From Deltaproteobacteria bacterium (GTDB taxonomy: Bacteria > Desulfobacterota > Desulfobulbia > Desulfobulbales > Desulfurivibrionaceae), in contig JAJZRO010000002.1 of the NCBI GenBank assembly GCA_021802645.1, positions 184,306-248,305 of the forward strand: 64,000 nucleotides of DNA. The letters are read 5' to 3'. Below, piece after piece: positions 55,861-63,965 of this stretch. Below the pieces are notes generated by a model, which was not told the DNA's origin, made no database searches, and was given only the letters and a program-made list of their open reading frames with translations. Position numbers and translations under genes: made by a program. The stretch's first letter is position 1; each line of letters starts with the position of its first letter.

Positions 55861-56160
55861 GCCTTCCTCCTCTGCCGAATCGCCAAAGGATATCGCCCCC
55901 GGTTCCGGACAGGCGGCCTCGGCGGTGGCCCCAAAAAGTCGAACAACATGGTGGTGGTCTCTGTCAGTGTAGCAGAACCGCGGCAGCGGATAAAGGAAGC
56001 AATGGCCAAGGCCGGGACTCGCGGCTTTTGTTGAGCGGCCGGGCCAGCACGAAGTTCCCCTGGTTTTGGCGGGCGTTTTTTGCTACGATAGATACGTCAG
56101 GCATTCCATGACGGCTGGTGTTCCATCCTTCGTCAACCCGATGCGCTGAAGGAGAAATCC
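55861..56160. other. Divergent spacer between the YyaL-like gene and the coiled-coil gene
   Basis: These 300 bp hold no gene that I can support. The right end is moderately AT-rich (TTTTTTGCTACGATAGATACG), compatible with a plus-strand -10 element near 56088, but no paired -35 is convincing. Confidence 0.4.
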
Positions 56161-56478
56161 ATGGCTCTTAGTCTCGACGCCACCTCCGCTCCGCCGTTGA
56201 CCCACGCCTTCGTGAACCAACGAAGGCGAGCCGCCAGCAGTTCCAACCAGCAAGACGACCAGCAGCTCCGGCAGGCAAAGGCGCGCGAGCAGGATTCCTC
56301 CCAACAGGTACACGACGCCCAAAATGACGTGGAGGAGGCCGACCGTCGCTTGCAGGAGGCCCTGTCACGGGAGCGGCAGGCCAGCGAGCAGGTCCGTGCC
56401 GCCCGCGCCGAACAAGAACAGGTGCGGCAGGCCAGCCAGATACAGGGGCGCGGCACCGTGGTCAGCGTCCTGGTCTAA
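56161..56478 (+). CDS. Small Gln/Arg-rich coiled-coil protein
   Basis: The 105-residue protein has a disordered start and a strongly charged heptad-like helix from about 30 to 92 (QQLRQAKAREQDSSQQVHDAQNDVEEADRRLQEALSRERQASEQV). It ends GTVVSVLV. GAAGGAGAAATCC gives a clear ribosome site. No signal peptide or membrane helix is visible. I do not recognise the family. The DUF2784 gene follows 27 bp downstream, so the two are probably co-transcribed. Confidence 0.72.
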   Translation: MALSLDATSAPPLTHAFVNQRRRAASSSNQQDDQQLRQAKAREQDSSQQVHDAQNDVEEADRRLQEALSRERQASEQVRAARAEQEQVRQASQIQGRGTVVSVLV

Positions 56479-56505
56479 CCCGCCTCCTGACCCGGTCAGC
56501 CGCTT

Positions 56506-56883
56506 ATGTTCTACCGTCTTCTCGCCGATGCCGTGGCCCTGCTGCACTTCTCCTTTATTCTTTTTGTGGTCCTCGGCGGGCTGCTGGTCATCCGCTACCC
56601 CCGCCTCATCTGGCTGCACCTGCCCGCGGCGGCATGGGGTGTCCTGATCGAATTCTACAGCTGGGGCTGCCCTCTCACCCCGCTGGAAAACTATTTTCGT
56701 CTCTTGGCCGGGGAAACACCGTATGCGGGCGGGTTCATCGAACGCTATCTCATCCCGCTGATCTATCCGGCCGACCTCCGTTACGCCGACGGGCTCCTGC
56801 TGGGGACCGGTTGCCTGCTGCTCAACGGCCTGATCTATCTGCGGATGCTGAAAAAGTACCGAGCGAGGAAAAAACATGACTGA
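56506..56883 (+). CDS. DUF2784-type small membrane protein
   Basis: The 125-residue protein has three or four membrane helices (ALLHFSFILFVVLGGLLVI, WLHLPAAAWGVLIEFYSWGCPLTPLE, YADGLLLGTGCLLLNGLIYL). The pattern H-F-x-F-I-x2-V-x2-G and the CPLTPLEN segment match DUF2784, a family of unknown function. Its stop overlaps the start of the dehydrogenase gene by 8 bp, so translation is coupled. Confidence 0.88.
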   Translation: MFYRLLADAVALLHFSFILFVVLGGLLVIRYPRLIWLHLPAAAWGVLIEFYSWGCPLTPLENYFRLLAGETPYAGGFIERYLIPLIYPADLRYADGLLLGTGCLLLNGLIYLRMLKKYRARKKHD

Positions 56884-57745
56884 AAAAATCGGCTTTATCG
56901 GCATGGGGATCATGGGCCAGCCCATGGCCGCCAATCTCGTAACCAAAGGCTATGCGGTGATGGTCTACAATCGCTCCGCCGACAAGACCAAACTATTGGC
57001 CGACCTCGGCGCCAAGGTAGCCATGACCCCAAAGGAAGTCGGAGAGTGGGCCCAGGTGGTTTTCCTCATGCTGACCGGCCCCGAGGCGATCAACGACACC
57101 CTGCGTGGCCCGGATGGCCTGCTTGCCGGCTTGCCTTCTGGCGGTGTCATCGTCAACATGAGCACGGTGCCCCCGGCCTATAGTAGGACACTGGCCGGTG
57201 ACCTGGCGCAACAGGGCATTACCCTGATCGACGCCCCGGTCTCCGGCTCCAAAAAGCCTGCCGAAGAGGGCACGCTGGTCATCCTTGCTTCCGGTCCCGA
57301 GGAAGCGGTCAACCAACTGGAGTCCGTTTTTCTCGGGATGGGGAAAAAGGTGGTCTACTGCGGGATCGCCGGTAACGGCTCGGCGATGAAGATGACGGTA
57401 AACCTGCTCCTCGGCGCCATGATGGCCGGCTTGAGCGAGGCAGTCCAGTTCGGCGAGCGATGCGGGCTCGGTGCCGACATCATCATCAACACCATTCTCT
57501 CGAGCCCCTTGGGCTGCGGGCTTTACAACCTGAAGGCCGAGATGCTTCGCAACAACCAATTTCCGGCGCAGTTTCCGTTGAAGCACATGTTCAAAGACCT
57601 CGGCTTTGTGCTGGAAACCGCGGAACAACACCATACGAAGACGCCCCTGGGCAACGCCGTGTATGCCCTCTACCAGCAGGGCATGGCCGCAGGATTGGGA
57701 GAAATGGATTTTGCCGCGGTCAAGAAGGTGCTCGCCGCGATGTGA
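56876..57745 (+). CDS. Beta-hydroxyacid dehydrogenase family oxidoreductase
   Basis: The 289-residue NAD(P)-dependent enzyme belongs with 3-hydroxyisobutyrate and tartronate-semialdehyde reductases and glyoxylate/succinic-semialdehyde reductases. The cofactor fold GFIGMGIMGQPMAANL, the substrate loop DAPVSGSKKPAEEGTL and the catalytic lysine in GNGSAMKMTVNLLLG are all present. In the position after the GMGIMG turn, VYNRSADK with an Arg suggests NADP preference. The natural substrate is unknown; glyoxylate or a semialdehyde is likely. Confidence 0.93.
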   Translation: MTEKIGFIGMGIMGQPMAANLVTKGYAVMVYNRSADKTKLLADLGAKVAMTPKEVGEWAQVVFLMLTGPEAINDTLRGPDGLLAGLPSGGVIVNMSTVPPAYSRTLAGDLAQQGITLIDAPVSGSKKPAEEGTLVILASGPEEAVNQLESVFLGMGKKVVYCGIAGNGSAMKMTVNLLLGAMMAGLSEAVQFGERCGLGADIIINTILSSPLGCGLYNLKAEMLRNNQFPAQFPLKHMFKDLGFVLETAEQHHTKTPLGNAVYALYQQGMAAGLGEMDFAAVKKVLAAM

Positions 57746-57755
57746 GCCCAGGCCC

Positions 57756-59840
57756 TCAGTCGCCGATGGCACGCACGGTCAGGGCAAAGGCGATGACCGG
57801 AGCAACGATGACGGTGGTCACGAAAAGGACGGTACGGTGAAAGGCGGGACTCCTGATCGTCGCCACCAGCCCCTCGCCGAGTTGGTCGGCCAGCAGCAGG
57901 GCCAGGATGGGATAGAGCAGGATGAGCAAAGCACAGAGCACGATTTCGAGGGCCACGAGCTGCTTGCCGAAGACCCGCAGGGTATCGAGCGCGAGCCGCA
58001 CCTTTTGCATCCTTTCCACCGCCGGGTGCAGCGCCGCCAGATCGGTAGCCCCTTCTTCCAGCCTATGGTTGGCGCTGGCGAGGCTCTCGCTGGCCACGGA
58101 ACGCGCCTCCACCAGACGGCGTTTGCCCCGACGCAACAGCGCCTGAACATCACGAAACAGCGGCTTGTAGGGATACTCCTTCCACAGCTCGTTGGCCTGA
58201 TCCCACTGCAGCACCGCCTCGTCGACCCGCTGGTTCAGGTCTTCCAACTTCGCCTCCTTGAGACGCGGCGCCGCATGGCTTAATTCGTTGGCCTGCGTTG
58301 CCACGTCAAGAAAGTCGTAATAGGACTTCCGGGCATACTGCTCCTCGAGCTGATCGAGCACATGCAGATTTTCCTGGAAATCCTGATCGTCGCCGTCAAA
58401 CCATTTCTTCAGGGCCTCGCAGTCGGCATTGGCCTTGGTGAGGGCTTCGGTGGCCAGTTCACTGGCATGCCGCACGTGGGCAACGAGGATGTCCTCCACC
58501 AGACCTTCTATTGGCAACAGCACCGGGTCCATCAGCGCGGCCATAAAATAGAGACGGTCCGCCTCGACCAGTTTGGCAATGAGTTTCAGTGTCTTGGCCC
58601 CCTGCCCGTCCCGCACCAGGAGCTGCACCTTGCGGTAGAGCGCCTCGTGACAATCCACGTAAAGATTGAGCGTGGACTGGATGGCGTGCTCGGCCTTCCA
58701 CGGTTGCCCCACCAGATCAAGAAAACGCGAAAGCAGCAGGCTCACATAGATCTTTTCTTTCTCGCAACTGGCCATGCCGGCAGCAATCTGGAGATGCTGT
58801 CCCATTTCGTCGAGCCGGTCACGCTCCAAGGCGACGAAGGCCAACCCGATGGTGGCGTAGAACTGTTTCCCGCCCATCTGCTGATTTTCGGTCATCAGCA
58901 GTTCAAACGCCTTGCGGTGCTGCCCGACCCGGAGGCAATCCAGGCCGAGCTGCAGATTGCGGCTGTCCACCTTGATCCGCTCGCTCTGGCCGGTACCATC
59001 CCAAACCGGATGGACGGAAAAGGCGATGCGCCGGAGATAGCGCGGCTGGTACACCAGATAGAGATCAAAATAGGCGACAAAGACCTGGAGCGGTTTGTTC
59101 CCCCGCAGCTCGGCACTGTTCACCCCCGCGGCCAGGAGTTCCCCCAGTCTTTTGGCATTGGTCACCGCGGCATGAAAATGGCCGGCCAGCTCGGCAAACG
59201 AAAGATACCCCACATCCTGAACCGCGCGGTCTTCGGTGGCCAGCAGGCGGCTAGGGCAATCAACCGGCTTGTGGGTGGCCATGCCGCAATAAAAACATTC
59301 GCGCTGGCCGCTCTTGACGAGAAGCGAGCGGTGAGGGAACAGTTTTTCGCGTTTGAGTCCGCTCTGGTCCGCAAACCGCAGCGGAAAAAGGCCGGACTCC
59401 TCGGTACCGAACTGGTAAGGCGGCAGCTTTTTCTCCGGCACCAGCCGCTCCCACTGGAGCTTGAGCGCCCGCGAGACGTGAATCGTTTCGTGCGACACCC
59501 CTTCCCAGATGCGGCCCGAGGCCACTCGAAACGGCGGCGGCACCTCCCCCTTTTTCTCCAGATGGAGAATGAGCTGGAGCGGCAGTGCGCCCTTGGACCG
59601 TTCCCACTGGTATTCCCTCCTGAGTCGCTCGAAACTCTCGAAAAAAACGGTGATCGCGGTATGGGGCTGGTCGTAGTTGAAAAGCAAGAGTTCCGGCCGG
59701 CTGTCCGGCGACTCGATCCCACCGGAACGCAACAACAGGCGGAGGTCGTGGATGAAGGTCTCCCACCGGCCAGGCAGAAAGCGCTCCCCCAGGAAGGGCA
59801 GATTGTGAATAGCCAGCAGGATGGGATATTCTTTCGGCAT
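57756..59840 (-). CDS. Large protein of unknown function with CCHC zinc knuckle and C-terminal membrane helices
   Basis: The 694-residue protein has no recognised overall family. Residues about 189-202 are CFYCGMATHKPVDC, an exact C-x2-C-x4-H-x4-C zinc knuckle, which is rare in bacteria. The middle is helical and TPR-like (residues 290-480), followed by a coiled coil, and the C terminus has two membrane helices (LVALEIVLCALLILLYPILALLLADQ and TVLFVTTVIVAPVIAFALTV). It is convergent with the dehydrogenase gene by 10 bp and stands alone. A membrane-tethered scaffold is the simplest reading, but function is unknown. Confidence 0.82.
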   Translation of the reverse strand: MPKEYPILLAIHNLPFLGERFLPGRWETFIHDLRLLLRSGGIESPDSRPELLLFNYDQPHTAITVFFESFERLRREYQWERSKGALPLQLILHLEKKGEVPPPFRVASGRIWEGVSHETIHVSRALKLQWERLVPEKKLPPYQFGTEESGLFPLRFADQSGLKREKLFPHRSLLVKSGQRECFYCGMATHKPVDCPSRLLATEDRAVQDVGYLSFAELAGHFHAAVTNAKRLGELLAAGVNSAELRGNKPLQVFVAYFDLYLVYQPRYLRRIAFSVHPVWDGTGQSERIKVDSRNLQLGLDCLRVGQHRKAFELLMTENQQMGGKQFYATIGLAFVALERDRLDEMGQHLQIAAGMASCEKEKIYVSLLLSRFLDLVGQPWKAEHAIQSTLNLYVDCHEALYRKVQLLVRDGQGAKTLKLIAKLVEADRLYFMAALMDPVLLPIEGLVEDILVAHVRHASELATEALTKANADCEALKKWFDGDDQDFQENLHVLDQLEEQYARKSYYDFLDVATQANELSHAAPRLKEAKLEDLNQRVDEAVLQWDQANELWKEYPYKPLFRDVQALLRRGKRRLVEARSVASESLASANHRLEEGATDLAALHPAVERMQKVRLALDTLRVFGKQLVALEIVLCALLILLYPILALLLADQLGEGLVATIRSPAFHRTVLFVTTVIVAPVIAFALTVRAIGD

Positions 59841-60086
59841 GGTCTGGTGGTGGCTGTTCTAAAAGAGAGGTGCCCCGGCGGGATCTTTCCGACCGGTCGC
59901 CCACATTCCCTTGATCTCCCGCCTACTATAAGAAACAACCCCGTGGAGGGTCAATCATTCTCAGGCTCGTCGCCAAAAAACTCTTGTCAAAACGCCGCAT
60001 CGCCTGGTTATAAAAGACCAAAAGCGCCTTATTCGCCCCAAATCGTCACCCAAGTGGCTTCATCCCCTTGTAACGAGGAGGAACCC

Positions 60087-60542
60087 ATGGCCCGCATCGC
60101 CATTCTCACCTGCGCCAACTGTACGCAGGAAATGAACTGTGCTTCGGTGGTCTGCCTTGGCGATCTGCGCAAGCGAAGAGGGCTTTTCGACCGCTACCCC
60201 CCGGACCAGGAGCTAGAGCTGATCGGTATCATCAGTTGCGCCGGCTGCCCCACCCTGGCGGCCCCGGAAAAAATCCTCCGCCGGGTGCGCGCGGTGGCCG
60301 ACTACCGCCTCGATGCCCTGCACCTCTCGTATTGCATGACCGCCCTCTGCCCCTTTCTCGCCCAGTACCACAAGATGATTGCCACCGCCTATCCGGCGCT
60401 CGAAATCGTCCGCGGTACCCACACGCCGCGCGACCTGGGGCAATTCCGTGCCGAGGTCCACGAACTCCTCTGCCCCAGCGTCTCGCCGCGGCAGGACATG
60501 AACGACCTCATCAGGGGAACGTTCTCCCTTCCCAAATCGTGA
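60087..60542 (+). CDS. CGGC-domain (DUF1847-like) metal-binding protein
   Basis: The 151-residue cytoplasmic protein has nine cysteines, in LTCANCTQEMNCASVVCLGDL, IGIISCAGCPTLAAPEKILRRV (CAGC in place of CGGC) and LSYCMTALCPF. The spacing fits the CGGC family, which probably binds a metal or Fe-S cluster; its role is unknown. The ATG at 60087 has CGAGGAGGAACCC ahead of it; the frame stays open far upstream, but that is antisense to the neighbouring gene and lacks protein features. Confidence 0.88.
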   Translation: MARIAILTCANCTQEMNCASVVCLGDLRKRRGLFDRYPPDQELELIGIISCAGCPTLAAPEKILRRVRAVADYRLDALHLSYCMTALCPFLAQYHKMIATAYPALEIVRGTHTPRDLGQFRAEVHELLCPSVSPRQDMNDLIRGTFSLPKS

Positions 60543-60615
60543 GCAACGGCGGGAAAGTTTCCTTGCCAACCATGGCTGCCTGCACTAGCATGAGGCAAAC
60601 GGACAAGGAGGAGCC

Positions 60616-61011
60616 ATGGTTCGCAAACTGAGCGGGGCCTTTACCGGCGGCGTCGTGGGCGCGCTGATCGACAGCGTCAATGTCTGGCTGCTTTCCCACT
60701 TCGGCCTTCTCGCCATGGCAGGGATCTCCATGCGGGTGGAGTTCGTCGGCAGTTGGCTCTATCCGCGCCTGGTCTGGGGCGGCATCTGGGCGTTGCTGCT
60801 CCTGTTGCCGATTCTCAAGAAGAAGGTCGCATTACGCGGTACCCTCATGAGCCTTTTTCCCTCCGCCATGATGCTCTTCAAGGTGCTGCCGGCGATGGGC
60901 CAGGGGCTGATGGGCCTGCACCTCGGCATCCTGATGCCGGTGATGGTGGTAGCCCTCAACATCATTTACGGCCTGGTCGCGGCCTTCTGGTACAAGAACA
61001 GCGGCGGCTGA
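60616..61011 (+). CDS. Small polytopic membrane protein of unknown function
   Basis: The 131-residue protein has about four hydrophobic segments, including GAFTGGVVGALIDSVNVWLL, LVWGGIWALLLLLPIL, MLFKVLPAMGQGLMGLHLGIL and MPVMVVALNIIYGLVAAFWY. AAGGAGGAGCC provides a strong ribosome site. It lies 6 bp upstream of the M23-like gene. I do not recognise the family, though the glycine-rich N-terminal part resembles small permease-like proteins. Confidence 0.8.
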   Translation: MVRKLSGAFTGGVVGALIDSVNVWLLSHFGLLAMAGISMRVEFVGSWLYPRLVWGGIWALLLLLPILKKKVALRGTLMSLFPSAMMLFKVLPAMGQGLMGLHLGILMPVMVVALNIIYGLVAAFWYKNSGG

Positions 61012-61017
61012 TCGACG

Positions 61018-61605
61018 ATGCTGCTCCCCTCCACCGACCTTTTTCTCCGGCTGGTTGCGGAAAACGATCTCAACAAGCGCCGCTTTCATCAGTGGGTCTT
61101 CAACCCCGGCATGCTCTTCCGCACCGAAGAGAAATGGTGGGATGCCTCCTCCGCCCGCCCCATCCCGCACGAAGGGCTCGATGTCGCCGCTTTTCTCACC
61201 AAGGGGGGCCAACTGGAGTGGCTCACCCCGCAAACCCGCATCCCGGCGGCCTATGACGGCATCATCGCCAAGCTACAGAAGGATTTCCTCGGCTTTTCCT
61301 GTTTCCTCCGCCACGACCAGTTCCAGCGCGGCCCCCGGCTACTCTACAGCGTCTATGGCCACATCGAGCCGTTGCCGGAACACCGTGAAGGACAAGCGCT
61401 CAAGGCCGGCGACATCCTCGGCACCCTGGCCGACACCAGTCAGAAAAAATCCCCCATCCGGACCCACCTCCATTTCAGCCTCGCCTGGATTGCGACGACC
61501 GTTCCGGCAAACTCCCTCAACTGGGAGACTATGAACGACCCGGAGGCGGTGATCCTTATCGATCCGCTCTCGCTCCTGACCGGCGCCTTTTCGGTGATGT
61601 ACTGA
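61018..61605 (+). CDS. M23/LytM-like protein without signal peptide
   Basis: The 195-residue protein keeps the main LytM elements: HEGLDVAAF (HxGxD-type), LLYSVYGHIEPLPEHREGQALKAGDILGTLADT, and THLHFSLAW (HLHF zinc motif). In M23 peptidases these bind zinc and cut peptidoglycan cross-links. No signal peptide is visible, so the site of action is unclear; it could be cytoplasmic or exported by another route, or degenerate. It is coupled to the preceding membrane-protein gene. Confidence 0.78.
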   Translation: MLLPSTDLFLRLVAENDLNKRRFHQWVFNPGMLFRTEEKWWDASSARPIPHEGLDVAAFLTKGGQLEWLTPQTRIPAAYDGIIAKLQKDFLGFSCFLRHDQFQRGPRLLYSVYGHIEPLPEHREGQALKAGDILGTLADTSQKKSPIRTHLHFSLAWIATTVPANSLNWETMNDPEAVILIDPLSLLTGAFSVMY

Positions 61606-61652
61606 TTGCCAGGGGGGGCGGCAGAGACTCCCGGTAACTCGCCGCGTCCGGT

Positions 61653-62465
61653 TTACAGATACGTTTCCGGCTCCTTGCGGTCGCCGCAGGTCTGCCGCAG
61701 ATATTCCGTAACCTGCCGGATCCGCGGATCGTCCATGGTGCGCGCCCCGGCCGGACAACCCTTGATACAGGCGCAACACCGGATGCACCGGCCTTTTTCG
61801 GCAACCGCTGGATCATCCTGCGGTATGGCCCCGGTCGGGCAGAGGGCCACGCATTGACCGCATGCCGTGCAACGGGTCTGGTCCACAACCGGCGCGGTTG
61901 CCGGCAGCTGCGGGTGTTCCTTGTAGGGGAAATTGCCTGGCACCGAAAGGGGTGCAAGCCCCGCAGCGGACGGCAGCACGGTGACCTTCTTACGGACCGC
62001 ACCCCCAAACGCCCGCGCCTTGGCCAGATCCATGGCATCCGGCCGCCCCACGGCAATGGGCGCGCCTACTGCGGAATAAGAATGCTCACCGATGAACGCT
62101 CCCGCCGCAATAGGCTGAAAGCCTACCGCAACGGCCAGATCCCGCAATTCGAGGAGCGCGTCGTCATACGCCCGGTTGCCGTAGACCACGACAATGACCG
62201 CTGGTGTCCCCTGCCCTTCAAGGCGTCGAAAACGCGACACCATCATCGCAGGCAACCGGCCGGCATAGACCGGGGCGCCGATAAGGGCAATATCCCAGAC
62301 GCCTGCCGAAAACGATTGCCCCTCGGCCGCCGGCGGTGTCAAATCGACCTGGCATTCGCCGGCAGCCCCCAGCCCTTCGGCAATGGCCGCCAGGATCCGC
62401 CGCGTGGTATGGGTCGGGGAAAAATAGATCAGCCCGGCAGCGTCGATCTCCATCCCCGGCCCCAA
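61653..62465 (-). CDS. EFR1-type flavodoxin-ferredoxin protein
   Basis: The 270-residue protein combines a flavodoxin-like N-terminal domain (IYFSPTHTTRRILAAIAEGL, LIGAPVYAGRLPAMMVSRFRRL) with a C-terminal pair of [4Fe-4S] sites (CTACGQCVALCPTGAI and CIRCCACIKGCPAGAR). It would move electrons in the cytoplasm, from flavin to Fe-S clusters. MGPGM or the later Met (62453) may be the start. Its start is directly beside the stop codon of the UbiA-like gene, so the two are probably one transcript. Confidence 0.9.
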   Translation of the reverse strand: MGPGMEIDAAGLIYFSPTHTTRRILAAIAEGLGAAGECQVDLTPPAAEGQSFSAGVWDIALIGAPVYAGRLPAMMVSRFRRLEGQGTPAVIVVVYGNRAYDDALLELRDLAVAVGFQPIAAGAFIGEHSYSAVGAPIAVGRPDAMDLAKARAFGGAVRKKVTVLPSAAGLAPLSVPGNFPYKEHPQLPATAPVVDQTRCTACGQCVALCPTGAIPQDDPAVAEKGRCIRCCACIKGCPAGARTMDDPRIRQVTEYLRQTCGDRKEPETYL

Positions 62466-63317
62466 TCAGAAAACCAGCGACAGCCAGGTGGCGGCGAAGA
62501 GGGTCAGACTGATGAGGCCGTTGAGGGTAAAGAAGGAAAGCTGGATGCGGGAGAGGTCGCGGGGATTGACCACCAGGTGCTGGTAAAAGAGCGCCCCGGC
62601 GGTAAGAACAATCCCCACATAGTAGGGCCAACGAAGTCCGGTCAAGATGCCGGTGGCCACGAAGAGCGCAAAGGCCACCGCATGAAAGGCGACCGCGAGG
62701 CGGAAGGCGCGCTCCCGGCCAAAACGGGAAGGGAGGGAAAAGAGGCCGGCCTCACGGTCGAAGTCGGCATCGAGGCAGGCATAGACCGTATCGAACCCCG
62801 CCACCCAGAAGAGCACCCCCAGGGACAGCGCAAAGGGGTAGTCGACGAGCGTTCCCTTCACCGCCACCCAGCCGCCCAGCGGCGAAAAGGCCAGGGCCAC
62901 GCCGAGCACCACATGGCAGAGCCAGGTAAAGCGCTTGGTGAGGGAGTAGAAAAAGGTGAGTCCCAAGGCAAAGGGCGAAAGCAGCAGGGTCAGGCGATTC
63001 AACTGGCTGCAGGCGAAGAAGAACAAGGCGGCGGCGAGCATCACCATGAGCCAGGCCTCGACCAGCTTGACGCTGCCGGCCGGCAAGGCCCGATCGGCGG
63101 TGCGGGGGTTGGCGGCGTCGAAGCGGCGGTCCACAATGCGGTTGAAGCCCATGGCCGCGGTCCGCGCCCCCACCATGGCCAGCACCACCCAGAGGAAGGT
63201 GATGGCGTCCGGCACCCCCCGCTTGGCCAAAAAGGCGCCGATAAAGGCAAAGGGCATGGCAAAGACGGTGTGCTCGAATTTGATCATCTCGAGCAGGATG
63301 GCAATCTTTTTCAGCAC
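62466..63317 (-). CDS. UbiA-family prenyltransferase, probably menaquinone (futalosine) pathway
   Basis: The 283-residue membrane enzyme attaches a prenyl chain to an aromatic acid. It has about eight membrane helices and both Asp-rich Mg-binding motifs: NRIVDRRFDAANPRTADRALP (first) and DTVYACLDADFDREAGLFSLP (second). In anaerobes lacking ubiquinone such a UbiA, next to a UbiX homologue, usually acts in the futalosine menaquinone route (MqnP). That assignment is from context. Menaquinone would feed the NapC-type cytochrome and the RegB sensor in this window. Confidence 0.92.
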   Translation of the reverse strand: MLKKIAILLEMIKFEHTVFAMPFAFIGAFLAKRGVPDAITFLWVVLAMVGARTAAMGFNRIVDRRFDAANPRTADRALPAGSVKLVEAWLMVMLAAALFFFACSQLNRLTLLLSPFALGLTFFYSLTKRFTWLCHVVLGVALAFSPLGGWVAVKGTLVDYPFALSLGVLFWVAGFDTVYACLDADFDREAGLFSLPSRFGRERAFRLAVAFHAVAFALFVATGILTGLRWPYYVGIVLTAGALFYQHLVVNPRDLSRIQLSFFTLNGLISLTLFAATWLSLVF

Positions 63318-63340
63318 AGCAGACCCCTTCGGACGTTTTC

Positions 63341-63398
63341 GCCACGAAAGACACGAAATCCACTAAGAATCTTTCGTGTCTTTCGTGGATTTCGTGGC
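63341..63398. repeat. Interspersed inverted repeat of CACGAAA modules
   Basis: GCCACGAAAGACACGAAATCCAC on the left and its diverged complement on the right (to TTTCGTGGC) form a near-palindrome built from CCACGAAA, GACACGAAA and TCCACGAAA modules. The end of the window (63991-64000) reads GCCACGAA, the start of another such unit beyond ubiX. Very similar CACGAAAGACACGAA repeats are scattered in many environmental genomes. It may act as a hairpin between the UbiX-like and UbiA-like genes. Confidence 0.7.
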
Positions 63399-63404
63399 AA
63401 GCGC

Positions 63405-63965
63405 TTAGCCGTTCCAGCGCGGCAGGTCGGGCAGGTCGAAACCGAGCAGCGACGCCACCCGGCCGGCAAAGGCGCGGGCCATGGCGGTGAGGCTCTCGGG
63501 ATGATGATAAAAGGCCGGCATGGGGGGGCAGATGATGGCCCCGGCTTCATCCGCCTTGAGCATGTTGGCAAGATGGACGCGGTTGAGCGGCGTCTCCCGG
63601 ACCGCCAAGATCAGCGGCCGCCGCTCCTTCAGGGTGACGTCGGCGGCGCGGTGAATGAGGTTGCGGGTGATGCCGTTGGCAATGGCCGCCAGCGTTCCCA
63701 TGGTGCAGGGCAGCACCGCCATGGCGTCGAAGCGGCTGGAGCCGCTGGACATGGGCGCGGCAAAATTTTTCACATCATGCCACTGGGCCACATAGGGGGC
63801 CAACTCCGCCGGGCCGAGGTCCAGCTCCAGCCGCAGCACCTGCTCTCCGGCCTCGGAGATGATCGCGTGCACCTCGGCATCGGTGGCGGCCATGAGTTTC
63901 AGGAACTCCAGGGCGTAGAGCGAGCCAGTGGCGCCGGTGATCGCCAGGATGATTTTCTTCTTCAT
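63405..63965 (-). CDS. ubiX: UbiX-family flavin prenyltransferase
   Basis: The 186-residue enzyme makes prenylated FMN for UbiD-type decarboxylases. The fold signature AITGATGSLYALEFLKLM, SGSSRFDAMAVLPCTMGTLAAIANG (SSRFD/PCTMGTLA region) and RPLILAVRETPLNRVHLANM are the family's. A UbiD partner is needed for menaquinone or ubiquinone synthesis and is not seen here. Together with the UbiA-like gene it fits the late futalosine pathway (MqnM). It precedes the UbiA-like gene with the CACGAAA repeat between them. Confidence 0.95.
   Translation of the reverse strand: MKKKIILAITGATGSLYALEFLKLMAATDAEVHAIISEAGEQVLRLELDLGPAELAPYVAQWHDVKNFAAPMSSGSSRFDAMAVLPCTMGTLAAIANGITRNLIHRAADVTLKERRPLILAVRETPLNRVHLANMLKADEAGAIICPPMPAFYHHPESLTAMARAFAGRVASLLGFDLPDLPRWNG

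Noticed and set aside
53497..56034. An 845-codon plus-strand frame antisense to the YyaL-like gene
   Set aside because: The antisense gene has a thioredoxin motif and family match; the plus-strand translation shows only low-complexity composition.
58362..60086. A long upstream extension of the CGGC-domain gene
   Set aside because: It is antisense to the zinc-knuckle gene; the strong ribosome site is at the ATG at 60087.
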